Below, one piece after another: positions 35,691 to 47,316 of a stretch of 64,000 nt of DNA. Source of the stretch: Canna indica (taxonomy: Eukaryota; Streptophyta; Magnoliopsida; Zingiberales; Cannaceae); NCBI GenBank assembly GCA_034359265.1, contig CP136890.1, forward strand, positions 41,576,501-41,640,500, read 5' to 3'. Position 1 is the stretch's first letter; each line of letters starts with the position of its first letter. Below the pieces are notes generated by a model. That model was not told the DNA's origin and did no database searches. It saw nothing but the letters and a program-made list of their open reading frames with translations. Both the position numbers and the translations under genes were made by a program.

Positions 35691-36035
35691 AATTAAAATA
35701 TTCATACCCATATGAATTTTCATTTTCCTGTATACAACCTAGAAGGCAAATCACGCATCAAATTTTTTATTACCCAATCACAAATATATATATACAACAA
35801 GTCAAGAAAAAAAAACTCATATTTTCATAACCAAATAATAGTATCGTTTTCATAACCAAAATAACTAAGTACCGAGCATCTACAATCGGGTATATTATCA
35901 AACAAATACAAACCTTACTAAAAGTCGAATCTTCCCTAACATCAACCGAATTGTGTAGTGCAAAATCATAACCAACATACAAATCTTAACCAAATACAAA
36001 TCCATTATCAACAAAATTAACAACCAACATGAAAA
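35691..36035. other. AT-rich interior next to the CACTA terminus
   Basis: CATAACCAAATA-type low-complexity sequence, no reading frame. It separates the terminus from the C-terminal codons described in the next entry, as in typical CACTA elements. Confidence 0.5.
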
Positions 36036-39000
36036 TCATAACCCAAGTGGAGGTGGAGGTGGAGGTGCGGTGGAAGCTGAAGGTGAATCTGTTGATTGCA
36101 AAGAGTTGACTGAAAAGCAGAGTTGTGTTAACATCAACCGAAGTTGAGCTGACATAACCTTCTTTTCAAGTTGAGCTACTTCAAGTTCCAGATTGTGATA
36201 TTCAGCAAGTTCGGCCTATGCTATTACAAAGCAACGGATGTTCAGCAATCAAGCAAAGCAGCTTCATGCTCCAATTTAGAAATCCTTTGCCCCATATCTG
36301 GTAATGCATGATTTGAGTAATCAAATTATCTAACTAAGATGAGAAATGCTAAGTCAAATTCAGTATTAATTAGAAATATAAATGACAACCTTCTCATACT
36401 GAAATTGATGAAATGAATTTTTAATGACATGCTCAGCTGTAAATTGACCTTCGGCATGGCTCATCAAATTCAAGATCGAGTAATAGCTTAATCTGAATGT
36501 ACTGACCAATAGAGCAGGTTTACCTAACACCATGTCCTTGAGAACATTCATTTCCATTTGAAAGGAAGACAAAAATAAAATTTTTGACAATCAAAATACC
36601 AATGAGCATTAAATAAACACTACAATGATTTATTCCTAGTCTTACCCAAAGCTACCATTTGCTCTCCAACTATAAAGAGGCATTCAAAAGATAAGAACTT
36701 GTGGCCAGCATTCACAAAAAAAGTACATATATTAGGCTCTTAGCATTCTTTTCTAATATTAAGTTCCTTCATATTGCAAAATTTTCTACCTTGAGAATGG
36801 AAGCAATGAATACATGTTACAGTGTTATTCATTATGCTCTACAAAATAGTGAGTTAGTTTAGGAACGTCAGATAGAATTAACTCATCAAATAATGATTTT
36901 CCTTTTGTAGATTTTAAAATCAACAAATATCCCCTAAGTGCTTGTAGGAGGATATATGTTATGCTACTATTAATGATTAATCTATAAGTGATTATTAGCT
37001 CTAAGCACTTTCAACACTTTCTATGAGTAGTTTCAAGTATTCAAGTATACTAAAGCTTCTCCTGCTGCAACAATTTATGAAGGGCTAAAATATCATGAAG
37101 TTTGTAAAATCATATTTTACCTTTTCATTAACCATTATCACACATATACCACACTCATCTTTTCCATGATGTCCAGCTCTTCCACTCATCTATACAAGTA
37201 AACAATATGGAATGGGAAAGAATAATTCATAAGTACACCATGAAAAGTTTTAGAAATGAAGTTATTAATTGCAATAACACTGTTTTTTAAATATTAATCA
37301 TATTTTAGAATTTATTTTTCATGCATTCTGTATAATTTTCTTTGGTTCCATTGTAAAGTGAATATGAAAATCCTCTTACCGGTATATATTCACCAGATCC
37401 GATGTACCGATTACTATCACCATCCCATTTCTTAACAGTTGTAAAGATAACTATTTTTGCTGGCATATTTAGTCCCATAGCGAACTATGAATCAATTAAA
37501 AAGAATACATATCAAAAATCCATCCACTTCAATATAGTGATGATTAACGGATAAATATTTTTAAATTAAATAACAACTGTAAGCTAGATATTGCAGAATT
37601 CCTCACCAATGGATATTCTCTTAATCCAAACAGCATATTTCTAGTTGCCACATAAGAAGTTATTGAGTCACAATTTATTTGGAGAAGTTGTATTAAAAGA
37701 GATGAAAAATGAAGTTTTTTAAAAAATAAGTATTTAAGAAAGCAAAACATACAGTTTCAGTAGCAAAAAGGGCTTTCACAAGTCCTTCCTGAAAAAAAAA
37801 CAAAAAGAGCATCAAACACAAGAAATGTACTGCTAGAAAAACCATTTAATACCTTGAAAATTCTCATCTTTGATTTCTATTAAGTATGAAAAGGTTGATG
37901 TTTCACTTTTAGGGATATAAGAATACAATTTCAATGTGAACAGACAAATGTTTTACAACATTTCAGTTTGCAAATTTAAGCATGAACTATTTATAACACA
38001 GCTTTGAATATTTTCTCCATAATTAGCATAGACTGGCTCAAAAGAGGATAGCATCCATTAAGTCATGTCAATAGTGGTGGGGAAAGCTTGTCAGGATACA
38101 AGAGCGAACTAGAAATTACAATGTCAATATACATGTCTTGGCAAGTTCAAACTACAAAGTCAACTATGGAGAGACTAGTTTCTGGACTGTCCAAGCCTAG
38201 GAAAAGATTTTCCTCGTGCGAACTTCTATCTTTACTATTTAAAAGAAGATTGATGCTAAGCAAATTAGATCTTCTCTAAAGGAAGCTTGCAAGCAAGGCC
38301 TTTATGTCACTTTAAAGAGTAGTGAGCGAGCTAAAGCCAAGTGGATTAGTGGGGTTGGATCAAGAGAGCTCAGTCAAATCAGTTCTCATTCACTTTCTTA
38401 TCACTCAGAGCTTGTTGATAAGCTTTTCTCAACAAAATAACTATAAACAGATAAACACAGGCATATCCCTTTCTAAAAAAATAACTCCTTGGTTTAAAGA
38501 TATCTGACATCTGGTAGTTTCAACTTTCAACAAATAATAGCTTCTATATAGAAATCTGTTATTTCAGACAAGAATAGCTTAAAGATATCTGACGTTTGGT
38601 AGTTTCAACAGATAATAGCTTCTTATTTAAAAATATGTTTTTTTGACAACGTGTGGTTTTCTTAATGCATGGTTGTGTACTTAAACTCTAGAAAGATATA
38701 GGTAATCCAAGAAGCTATATAAGAACAAAAAAGAATGATTGAACTTTCCATTGAATGAATGAGCAATTTAGCAATGCTATATTGGTAGATAACAGCAAAT
38801 GACAACAACATCAAACTATGTTAGGTGTAAGTAGCATAGCAAAGAAGTTAATAAATTATTCTCTAGTAGAAGAGAAAAGACAAATAATAATAAGGTTAAT
38901 ATTTCAATGTCAGAATTCAAAAGCTGGAGATCATGTCTACAGCTTCAGTTCAGAGAAGCAACAGAGCATTTATAATAATGTTCTAAACCCTTGTGAATCT

Positions 39001-39360
39001 GACGACAACTATGAATCTTAGCCAAATACAACAGTGAAAAAAACTTAATCTAGTAAATAAATCAGCATTTTACCATGCAAAAAACTAGTTAAATTTTAAG
39101 GAAACCAAATGCTATTGATGTTTATAGAAACCTTTGAATAGGTACCTTCACAATCTTGTAGATATTAGAACCACCAGAAGCAGTTCCACCTTTTTCTTTC
39201 CCACCACTCTTGTTTTCATCTGCCTGAGTCTTTTGCTTTGTAAATGTCTCTTGCAGCTTCATGAAATTATCCTCTTTAAACTGCTCATTCTCATCTACAA
39301 CAAGATATAAACCAGAGCCACCGTTGGGAAACACATAATGTTGCAAGGGAGTGGGTCAAT
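36036..39360 (-). pseudogene. MTR4/HEN2-like RNA helicase fragment fused to a CACTA-type C-terminus
   Basis: Minus-strand exons match the middle of an MTR4/HEN2 (SKI2-like) exosome helicase. 39146 to ~39357 encodes PTPLQHYVFPNGGSGLYLVV. 37753-37788 encodes EGLVKALFATET. 37380-37484 encodes FAMGLNMPAKIVIFT and TVKKWDGDSN. 37121-37189 encodes MSGRAGHHGKDECG. 36390-36557 has LKDMVLGKPALLVSTFRLSY. ~36150-36313 has ALPDMGQRISKLEHEAALLD and AEYHNLELEVAQLEKKV. The last runs in frame into AQLRLMLTQLCF, DSPSAST, a run of six prolines, LGL and a stop: the kind of tail seen on CACTA proteins. It is dead: motif VI GRAGRRG is GRAGHHG, two splice acceptors have lost AG (36558, 36314), there are stops in the last exon, and the exons between 39146 and 37788 are missing. 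Confidence 0.85.
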
Positions 39361-39461
39361 AATGAGGATTATATATAAAAATAGTAATAAAAATGAATAA
39401 TACTAAGACACAATAATGTTATAAAATAAACACATAATGTTGCAAGGGAGTGGATCAATAA
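39329..39461. repeat. 34-bp direct repeat at the helicase exon edge
   Basis: AACACATAATGTTGCAAGGG..GTCAATAATGA occurs at 39329-39362 and again at 39428-39461, 99 bases apart. The first copy contains the start of the PTPLQHYV exon. Confidence 0.85.
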
Positions 39462-39479
39462 TGACGAAACACAAATAAT

Positions 39480-39596
39480 GGGTATTCCAAAGTCTTCAAC
39501 TGGATGATGAAGAGCCACTTCCAAGGCAGCTGGTCCACATTCTTGTAAGTTGAGGATTGCAGTATATTTATCCCCCTTCTCTAATGCATTTGTTAA
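39480..39596 (-). pseudogene. Unidentified exon-like segment
   Basis: The minus strand reads KGDKYTAILNLQECGPAALE then VALHHPVEDFGIPII without a stop, with protein-like composition. I could not assign it to a family; it is not an MTR4 segment I know. It may be a third captured gene piece. It ends in the 34-bp repeat described above. Confidence 0.3.
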
Positions 39597-39599
39597 TTT

Positions 39600-41026
39600 A
39601 CCTTTTCTTTTTGCAGTATAATTCTGTCAAGTATTAAACTCAAACTTGTTATGGATTGTCGTCATCTCTTTTTTTTTATTTGGGTGGCAAAATTCATCAC
39701 CATCAGTTGTGTTTGTGGAAGCAAGTGATATGTGACTGGTATGTGATTTATTATAATAGCTTGTGTTTGTAGTTTGATGCAGTATTTAAAAGATGCTAGT
39801 TATTGTTTTCTATTCAGTCTAAGTGAGCACTCAACTACGGTTCATAAAGTAGAGGTTCATGAACTCACCGGTATACTAATTAGTAAGCCATCACAACTAA
39901 CAAGAACTGGTATCCCTTTTCTTAATTTTTTAGATATTGTTTCCTGCTAAAAATATAGTTTGTCTTAATTTTTTAGATGGACAAGAGCATTAGTAATCAT
40001 AATACAAAAGATCAACCCTTTATCAGCAATAACCCGGTTTGTTAACCACTAACATTCTATTTACACAGTGAATCTTTTGTTACTATGACATAGAAATATA
40101 ATAGAAAAGAGCAAGCACATTAGCAACTAATTCCCTCAAGAGAATACAAGTAATTGGAATTCTAGAAGAAATGGATCGAACTGAGCAAATTTTTGAAATG
40201 GTGACAGCAGATAGCTCAATAGAATAAATAGGATATTTTTCAAATGATGACCATTGATCAAGAACTATGCCTACTATGTTTCGGTGACTTTAAATTGTCT
40301 TATGTTCCCGGACACATAATTAAGGATTTGCAGAAAAAAAAATTATTGTACTTGAGCTATAGCTCATAGATTGCCAAACTGGAATACCAATGATAATATT
40401 CCAATTAATAGTAAAAACCTAGAAAATTAATTTAGCTATTGGTGGTAGGATAACTTTGAGTTGAGTGTGAAATTACTGTATTTTTTGAGTGCTTATTTTG
40501 TAGATTAAATCTAGCTTACTTTGTGGATTAATACGTATTTAGCAATCTGCAAAGTATTTAGCAAGCTCCAAATAAGTATTTAGCATCTTTATTTGATGTA
40601 ATACGTATCGACCAGCTGGCTCAGTGCAACCAAGTTAGCACTTGATTCAACTTTGACTAGATTTATTAGGAGGCTTGCCTCTGTTTCCTCTTTCGGGCCA
40701 TAACACCAGTTGAGAATCCCTAGTTCGAATAATCTAATTCTAGGTAGCCTATTTCTTATATGTCAGATGCACTAAGGATTTTGACCTAAGTGTTCAATCT
40801 TCCAGCATAGATTTCTGAAAATAATGCTCTAGTTTAAGTAAGAGTCTGTGCATTTGAGAAACATGAAATTTGCTTCAATATTTCTCTCAAAAATCCATGT
40901 CATCCATTCTCTCAACATTTAGCTTTTGGTCAGATTCCATCTAACTTTGATCCTAATTCATGCCTTTGAAGATGCTACATGGGATGATGTTATGTTTACA
41001 CTTCTAATATTCTTGTTGATTTAATA
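39600..41026. other. No gene recognised
   Basis: 1.4 kb of AT-rich sequence inside the composite element. Neither strand has a convincing exon, repeat or terminus. Confidence 0.5.
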
Positions 41027-41557
41027 ATGAAAAGCAACACATTCAAACTACAATACCTAGCAAAGTACTGGATAGTGGTTCTTACCGTAGTGCCTTCATC
41101 GCCTCTTGTCCCCACTCCAGCACCACCACCCTCATCGACGGCACCACATGTCGCCGCGCCTCCTATTCAGTCATCTGGTCCTTTGTTGCCGCCATCACCA
41201 CCCACTCCCCACCTCTTTGCCTCTGCAAGCCATAAGTCATCCTCATCCTCTCGCCCAACTTCATCCACTTCATCGTCATCACCCTCGTTGTCATGTCTCT
41301 TGGCGCCACCTCACCGCGAAAAGGGTGAGGAGGAAGAAGAACACACCTCGAAGGGCGATAGGATATCCACCACACTTATAGACAAAAATATTAAGGTACT
41401 CCGTAAGAAGCTTATGACATCGAGGACATATGACAAGCATGGCCATGGTTATTCAACAACCCTCACTATCTGGTTCCAGGAACTCGATAGAAATCTTATG
41501 ATGAAAATGGTGCATCCTTTAACATTTATCCTCTCTTGCACACTTGTTGAATGCTAG
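41027..41557 (+). other. Open frame rich in Ser/Pro, probably not a gene
   Basis: A 176-codon open frame with Pro- and Ser-rich runs (SSPLVPTPAPPPSSTAPHVA), then Glu-rich and basic parts. Composition is simple and biased, and both other strands are open too. No family match is evident. It could be the remnant of a transposon-encoded protein; I do not claim a product. Confidence 0.25.
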
Positions 41558-42280
41558 AATTCTTGGAGTCTCAGATTATGGAAGATCACGATAGTGAACA
41601 TGGTCTGAAGAAACTTTTTTTTTCATGAAATGTATAGAAAAGACTAAAATTCTATGCCTGAATGATTCTGCTACATGCAATCAAAATATTAAAAAAATAA
41701 TAATATACTTTTAGATAAATCAAATCAAGCAGATCCATTTATAAATTTGGCAAGAAAAGTGAAAAAAGAAAAAAATGAAGATGATACAAATCATAGGTTA
41801 CTATTCCCTTCTTATACAAGCACCAAACAAAATCCATCATCATATAGAGCAAATGAAGGAAGAAAGGAAGGAAAGGAAAAAAGAAAGCAGCTCTAATTCG
41901 TGGGGAAAAAAATATACTGACTCATCATCTGTATTACCAATCTGCTTCATTATCTATCAAACATTGAAGTTCTTTATAGGAAAAAGAAACCCATCGAATA
42001 CCCTAAAAAATTCAAACATTGAAGTTCATGTGATATGCTGCGATTGGCACCTTAGCTTCTTCTTGTATTTGATGAAAGAAAAATATATTATTTGCATCTC
42101 GCTAGCCAAGGAAGCGGTATGTTGTCCCATCATAACAAGGGAACTCGAAGCGTAGTGCACGGTGGTGGGTGGGTGCCCACGTGTTGTTCTCCTGAACATG
42201 TTTTTGCTAAAAATTTCTAGGTACTTTCCCTAGAATACCGGGGACAACGGGTGCTTATAGGGGCTGTTCGGCACCTGCTG
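41558..42280. other. No gene recognised
   Basis: AT-rich, short unmatched open frames only. A segment near 42180-42260 (CTTTCCCTAGAATACCGGGG) leads into the gag-like fragment. Confidence 0.4.
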
Positions 42281-42282
42281 CT

Positions 42283-42515
42283 TGAGGAAAATCAGGTCCT
42301 GCTTGTGTGGATGTGCTACCAACATCCACAACAGGTGCAATGCGTATGGCCTGGACTTCTTTGGCGAGAGCGGTGATTTAGTTCAAGATATGTGCTCTTT
42401 CAACTCGTTCTTGCTCGCTCTCCTTAGCTTGAGTCTCACGCTCCTTAGCTTGGGCAGCGGTCATATCTCACATGAAGGCAGTGAGTTGATCCTGAAATGA
42501 GTCGCCCATCTCCTG
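42283..42515 (-). pseudogene. Gag N-terminus fragment of an LTR element
   Basis: The minus strand from 42515 reads MGDSFQDQLTAFM, a stop, then a charged helix (DMTAAQAKERETQAKESEQE). Such starts are common for gypsy gag, and a PBS-like site follows directly. It is too short to classify. Confidence 0.4.
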
Positions 42516-42527
42516 CTCTGATATCAA
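42515..42527 (-). promoter_or_regulatory. Primer-binding-site-like sequence
   Basis: Minus-strand TTGATATCAGAGC, near to TGGTATCAGAGC (initiator-methionine tRNA type), placed beside the LTR-like repeat. Confidence 0.5.
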
Positions 42528-42529
42528 GT

Positions 42530-43457
42530 TGTTACAAGCCTTGGTGTAAGCTTGTGTTGCTGGTCGCCGATGGTTGATACTTTCACCTATCTTGATAGGA
42601 GGGTAGAGGTGGAAGAGAGAAAAGAGAGAGGAGAGGAGAGGGAAAAGAGAGAGAGAGAGAGTGGGGGAGATTGGAGTCAAGTCATGCATATCTTTGTATT
42701 CATCTCATCTCTCTTTAAATAGAGATTTCAAGGATAATAGCATTGATTAGAATGCTTAATTCCAATGGTCTAATAATTTATGGTGACATTTATTGCCTGT
42801 CACTTGGTAATTAAGGGGGTGTTTGCTACATTACCGCTTAAGATTACTGGGAATCTAGATTACCACTTTTAAAATTACCAGTAATGTTACATTGCGATAT
42901 TTGGTATATATTGGTAATCTCACTAGTAATCCATATTACCTTGTTTGGTATAAAAAAAAATTACTAGGAAACGTAGATGTTTAACTAAAATACCCTCAAA
43001 TAAAAAATAAAAAATAAACTAAAAAAGAATAAATTAAATTAAATTAAAAATAGAAAATAGAAAAAAAATAGGGATTATCAATTTACTATGAGATGAGGTA
43101 AATGAGATGAGACGATGATTTTTTTCTAAGTCAATAGAGGATACTTTAGTTGGGGGTATTTTTGTCAAAAATAAGAAAATAATATTACCACCTTACTGGT
43201 AATCCACATAGCCACCCCTCCCTTGGTAATGTGGATTACCACTTGAGTGGTAATGTAGATTACCATAGGCATCCAGATTAGCAGTAATATGTTTCAACCA
43301 AACACGATAATCTGATGGGGCCCAGGTAATTTTAACTAAGATTACCAGTAATCCATTTAGATTACCTCGTACCAAACGCCCCCTAAGGTGTTGGTGTTTG
43401 ATGATTACGACGCTGATATTTAATCTTGTAACGCGCGTCGTGAGTGAGCTGGTTGAT
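42530..43457 (-). mobile_element. LTR-like repeat containing a MITE
   Basis: Related to 34896-35238 except for the inserted MITE at 42815-43383. It has the same GA-rich run (about 42605-42665) and the same right edge (GAGTGAGCTGGTTG). Confidence 0.65.
42815..43383. mobile_element. Tourist-like (PIF/Harbinger) MITE, 569 bp
   Basis: Ends GGGGGTGTTTG... and ...CAAACGCCCCC, with inverted similarity reaching further in (ATTACTGG, GGTAATCT). TAA stands on both sides (42812-42814 and 43384-43386). The paralogous LTR at 34896-35238 shows the empty site with a single TAA (TAATTAAGGTG at 35164), so the borders and target duplication are directly visible. It encodes nothing. Confidence 0.92.
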
Positions 43458-43768
43458 GATCAGAACTATACTATGAAAGAGCAAGAAAGTCTTCTAAACT
43501 TCATTTAATGTTGGAATTTTCACATACAAAAGTAGAAATTACGTGCAAATTACAAGATGTAACCTATAGAAGAGAATATTCATGCTCGTTAACATAAATT
43601 TGGAAGACATTAGAAATGATTTATTTCGTACAACATTTTGAAGCAAAATTAGACAAGAGAACACACACAAATAGCACAAATACAAAAAGTGAAGTTATTT
43701 TCAAGGAAAAGGAAAGTTTTCAGGCATGGGTGATTATACAAAAAAAAATAGAAAAAATAAGAAAGTAC

Positions 43769-44167
43769 CTCTTTTCATCGAGCGCATCAATATACTTCTC
43801 TAACTCGAACTCCTGGGAGTTGATGTATTCGATGTCATTAGTCAGCGCCGGCTCCGACAAGCCTGTCGAACTGGAGTTCACGCTGTCATCATCGCTGATG
43901 TCAAGCTGAGCACCACCTACCTTTCGCCGGTGACCTGCATGATCGAGATTTCAATCAAAAATAAATTTCCCCCAGAATAACCCCTACCAATTTCAAACAG
44001 TTTTTATTCGAACTTGGGTCAGATCATTGCTCAATTATGATAAAAAAGATTGGATCTTTTTGGCACACCAACCGCCAAAAGATTCAACCTTTGTAGCAAA
44101 CTAATGGTCAACAAGGTGAACAAAGCATCTAACATAAAATTCAACAGAGCAACTTACTTTTCCCCAT
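43769..44167 (-). pseudogene. IFRD-like gene fragment, first two exons
   Basis: Exon 1 is the start codon and three more bases triplets (44158-44167, MGK plus one base), then GTAAG. Exon 2, 43769-43934, follows a CAG acceptor and reads SHRRKVGGAQLDISDDDSVN, then SSSTGLSEPALTNDIEYINS and ELEKYIDALDEKR before a GT donor. The order MGK..., an acidic-serine patch, an E(K)YIDALDEKR helix and then GSTRE (exon at 28433) is the N-terminus of plant IFRD proteins. Phases across 44158/43934 and 43769/28513 agree. The intron between exons 2 and 3 is now 15.3 kb and filled with transposons and the helicase fragment. Confidence 0.85.
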
Positions 44168-44728
44168 GGAGAAAGCGCTGAAACGTAAGAACCAGGGTTG
44201 TTAGTGGCGATTCCAAAATGAAGCGGGGGAATCGAATGCTATAGAGTGCTGAGAGGTGAGATTCACAAGGGCGCAGTTAGAAACCACCACGAGATTAATT
44301 CGATTGCATAAGGGCAGAGCCATGTGGTGATTGGAGCTAATCGGGGTGGGACGAGGAGTGGTTGTTGGTTAGAAAACCAATGGAGAAGGGGGGGGGGGGA
44401 ACTGACGAAGAGGGGAAGAGAGAACGAGAGATCGCAACGATTTCACTATCCTTGGTCCACCCAGCAGGCGCCGGGAGCTCGACGATGACGACCTCCCCCT
44501 CTCCCTTTGCCTTCTCCGTCATGGACTCTCGGCGAGCAGGAGAGACGAGCCATGGACTCTAGTTGGCGGCGATCGGGTTGAGGTTTTGTCGCCAAAGGAG
44601 AAGGGGGGCGGACTGGGGTTTAGGTTTTGTCGAGTGAGGGAAAAAATAAGGGAGCAAGGCTTTTTGTTGTCGACGGGAAATAAAGGAGTGATTTATCCTG
44701 CGTTGTTGAAAGTTTAGCTATTGTTAAC
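44168..44728 (-). promoter_or_regulatory. 5' flank of the IFRD-like fragment
   Basis: Probably leader and promoter captured with the gene: G/C-richer than its surroundings (44400-44600) with a G-run at 44390-44399. Short frames on both strands here have no family match. No clear TATA box. It ends at the gypsy insertion. Confidence 0.4.
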
Positions 44729-47266
44729 TGTCATGCCCCAAACTCAGGGTTACGTGACCGGCCAGGGTATACGTGTCTATACCCTGCAGCCTAACTCGTG
44801 CACATGCCAACTCATAAAAGATAGCAGAAGAAATAACAGTTTTTAATATAAAAGAGAACCCAAAACTGAATTCATTTAAAACGATAAAGTTTTAGCAAAA
44901 AGTTCAAGTGCGGAAATAAATGGATTAAAGTCCAACAGTTCATTTTAACAAATAAAATTTGAAATGAAAGACATGAACGTCCCCAAGGGACTACAACTCC
45001 AAATCACCACACAGGTGTATGACAACTACCAAAGACTCGACTACGACCTCTAACTAGGACTGCTATGAGATCAATGTGGCTCATCTGCCCTCCAGCCGCG
45101 CCAAGTGCTCCAGCCCACCTCACTGGTCAGGCTCTGCAAAAAAACAAAAAAACGACAACGGGTGAGTTCAAAGAACTCTGTGAGCGGTTCTTCCAACCCC
45201 CACGAGAAACCAATCATAGAGATATAGCATAATGTAAAACACCTATCTCAAAAAGGAAAAAGGTCACAAGGGGTGTGGCTAGCTATCAGGTCATCTGGCC
45301 ACCACATGCCCGTAGGCAACCAACACTCTAGCAGTGAAGTATAACAGGCCTAAGCCTACCATGCCTTAAGGCAACAAATCATACTCAATGGTTACTAGGA
45401 TAATTGGGATTGGCCCATCTGAACTTATCTTATAACAAAGAAACTCGGGAGCAACCAGGATTTGCCCGTCCGAACTTGTTCCACGAGACGCGAATGAACA
45501 ATCGGGATTCGCTCGTCCGAACTTGTCCCTTTAAGATATTACAGGAAAAATCAGGATTTGTCTGTCCAAACTTATTCCATAAAGAAACTCAGGAGCAATC
45601 GGGATTTGCCAGTCCGAACTTATTCCACGAGAAAATACACGAACAATCGGGATTTGCCCATCCAAACTTATTCCAAAGAGATCAAGCAGGAATAATCGGG
45701 ATTCGCCCATCCGAACTTATTCATTTAAACACATATTGGGAATTAACCATCCAACCTTCCGGGCCATGCCCGCAATCCGGCTCCTATCTGAGCCTCTCCG
45801 CCATTCATAAAGGTATGACGCAATATGACCTAAGTCAAGTGTCTTCTACGGTGTCTTAGGGATATCTTTATTGGGAACGCTACAACACCCAATACCCGAT
45901 CCCAACTCCTAGACCCGTAACATCATAAACTCATGAGGTTTTATTTCATGCATAAACTTTATTTGTTAGTTCATAATAAATTATGTTGCCCCTTGAATTT
46001 TAATTATGCAATTAAAATTATCATCACCAAGTTTAGGGTTTTGTTTTAGGGTTTTATTTTCAGTTTACTGTTGAGCCCAAAACTGGTGTGCCCAAGTCGA
46101 ATCTAACTTCCAAAGTGTGACCTATGGATCCAAACTATATTTTCTGGTCGAAATGATAGGTTACATGACTATGTTCAGTAAAATATACATATCTCAACAA
46201 TATTTTCAAAATCAGCCCTCAATCAACAATTCAACATGAAATTTTCAGCAAGATTAAGTTGCGTATCATGGTAATTAATCCGAAATTCTCAAAAATTAGA
46301 GTCTTAATTACTATCAAAACAAAATTCTAATATTTGAGATAAATCTTACAACATTCATGTTTATTAAACAAGACTAACAAACATCATCAACATATTTAAA
46401 CAAGAATCAAGCTTCATGATCAAAAACCCATATCAAGAACACACATGGCATCAAGATCAAAACCTTAACTTTGTAAAACATGAATTCTATCCAAAAATCA
46501 CATATTAATTACTAGGCATGCATTAACATATAGGAACCTAAATTGATAAGCAATTCAAGGCATAGATCTCAAGAATTCACAAGAGTCATCTCTTAGGTAT
46601 TTAATCAAACACCTAGAGGGCACCCCTTCTTCCACCTTGGCTGAGCACCCCTAGGGTATTCCTAGGGCTGCTGAGCCACAAAGGGGAAACCTCGGATTCC
46701 CTCCCACGAGACGACACAAGATTTCGGCTATCAAAACACAAAATTGATGGGAAACGATCAAGAATGGCACAACGCCCAAACCGGCTCAAGAACACGAGGA
46801 AAACCCGAGAGAAGGAGGGGTAAAACCACTCACTTGATTAGGAAGTAGGAATAGAGAAAAACTCCCAAGCGGCGGCCTCCGAATCCGACCTCAAAGGATG
46901 GCGGCTCGCCTCAAACAAAGGAGGAAGGGGCGGCGGTGGCTTCAAGCTTCAAACACATGCTTAATTAACTCCAAATTCGCTAACCCGACTAAGCTTAATT
47001 AACTCAATCTAACCCCATGCCCCACCTAAACATCAAACACATGCACACCAATGCAATACAATTTAATAAATCAAACACACACAATAGAATAATTAAATAA
47101 ATTTATCTACGCGGGAAAAGAAATCGCATAATTCATATTCCTACTTACCCGAGCTTGCGAGCTCGCATCGGACTATGAGTCAACTAGGCTCGACCTCGAA
47201 CTAGCCTGCTAGGCTGACAAACACAAACAATAATGGAAAATCAATAATAATATATAGGATATTACA
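44729..47266 (-). mobile_element. 3' LTR of the Tekay-like element
   Basis: TGTCATGCCCCAAAC ... TATAGGATATTACA (plus strand). Compared with the other LTR it lacks ~0.25-0.3 kb between about 46947 and 46985. The missing part corresponds to 54320-54605 of the 5' LTR and contains the TATA box and the start of the leader. Confidence 0.9.
45404..45722. repeat. 48-bp minisatellite in the LTR, seven units (six in the other LTR)
   Basis: Core CGGGATTTGCCC(A/G)TCCGAACTT recurs at about 45410, 45457, 45504, 45551, 45599, 45647 and 45696. In the 5' LTR, six units lie between 52825 and 53090. The period is a multiple of three, so a frame with a repeated SGFA..PNLFHE pattern stays open (45404-45859). I regard that frame as a by-product. 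Confidence 0.9.
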
Positions 47267-47280
47267 AATCTCTCTCCTTA
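47267..47280 (-). promoter_or_regulatory. Polypurine tract of the Tekay-like element
   Basis: Minus-strand AAGGAGAGAGATT directly before the 3' LTR, matching the tract AAGGAGGGGGGATT of the related element at 11372. Confidence 0.8.
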
Positions 47281-47316
47281 AAGAAAATTCGTCCTCGAAT
47301 TTTTGGAAAAAGAAAC

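Noticed and set aside
37530..37545. TATAGTG followed by ATGATT at 37534 as an alternative right end of the composite CACTA element
   Set aside because: It lies in a helicase intron with no subterminal repeats, and its flank does not continue the split LTR, whereas 54955 does.
36036..39360. Functional MTR4/HEN2 helicase gene
   Set aside because: Exons missing between 39146 and 37788, two splice acceptors lost, motif VI arginines changed to histidines, stops in the last exon, and no N- or C-terminal parts nearby.
41027..41557. Ser/Pro-rich 176-codon frame as a gene
   Set aside because: Low-complexity composition, open on several frames, no homologue recognised. Listed only as a weak open frame.
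27227..44167. Functional IFRD gene with a giant intron
   Set aside because: An internal exon is replaced by repeat sequence, the last recognisable exon has a frameshift, and the C-terminal domain is absent.
45404..45859. 151-codon plus-strand frame with SGFA..PNLFHE repeats as a gene
   Set aside because: It reads the LTR minisatellite antisense to the element; the period is a multiple of three, which keeps the frame open by chance.
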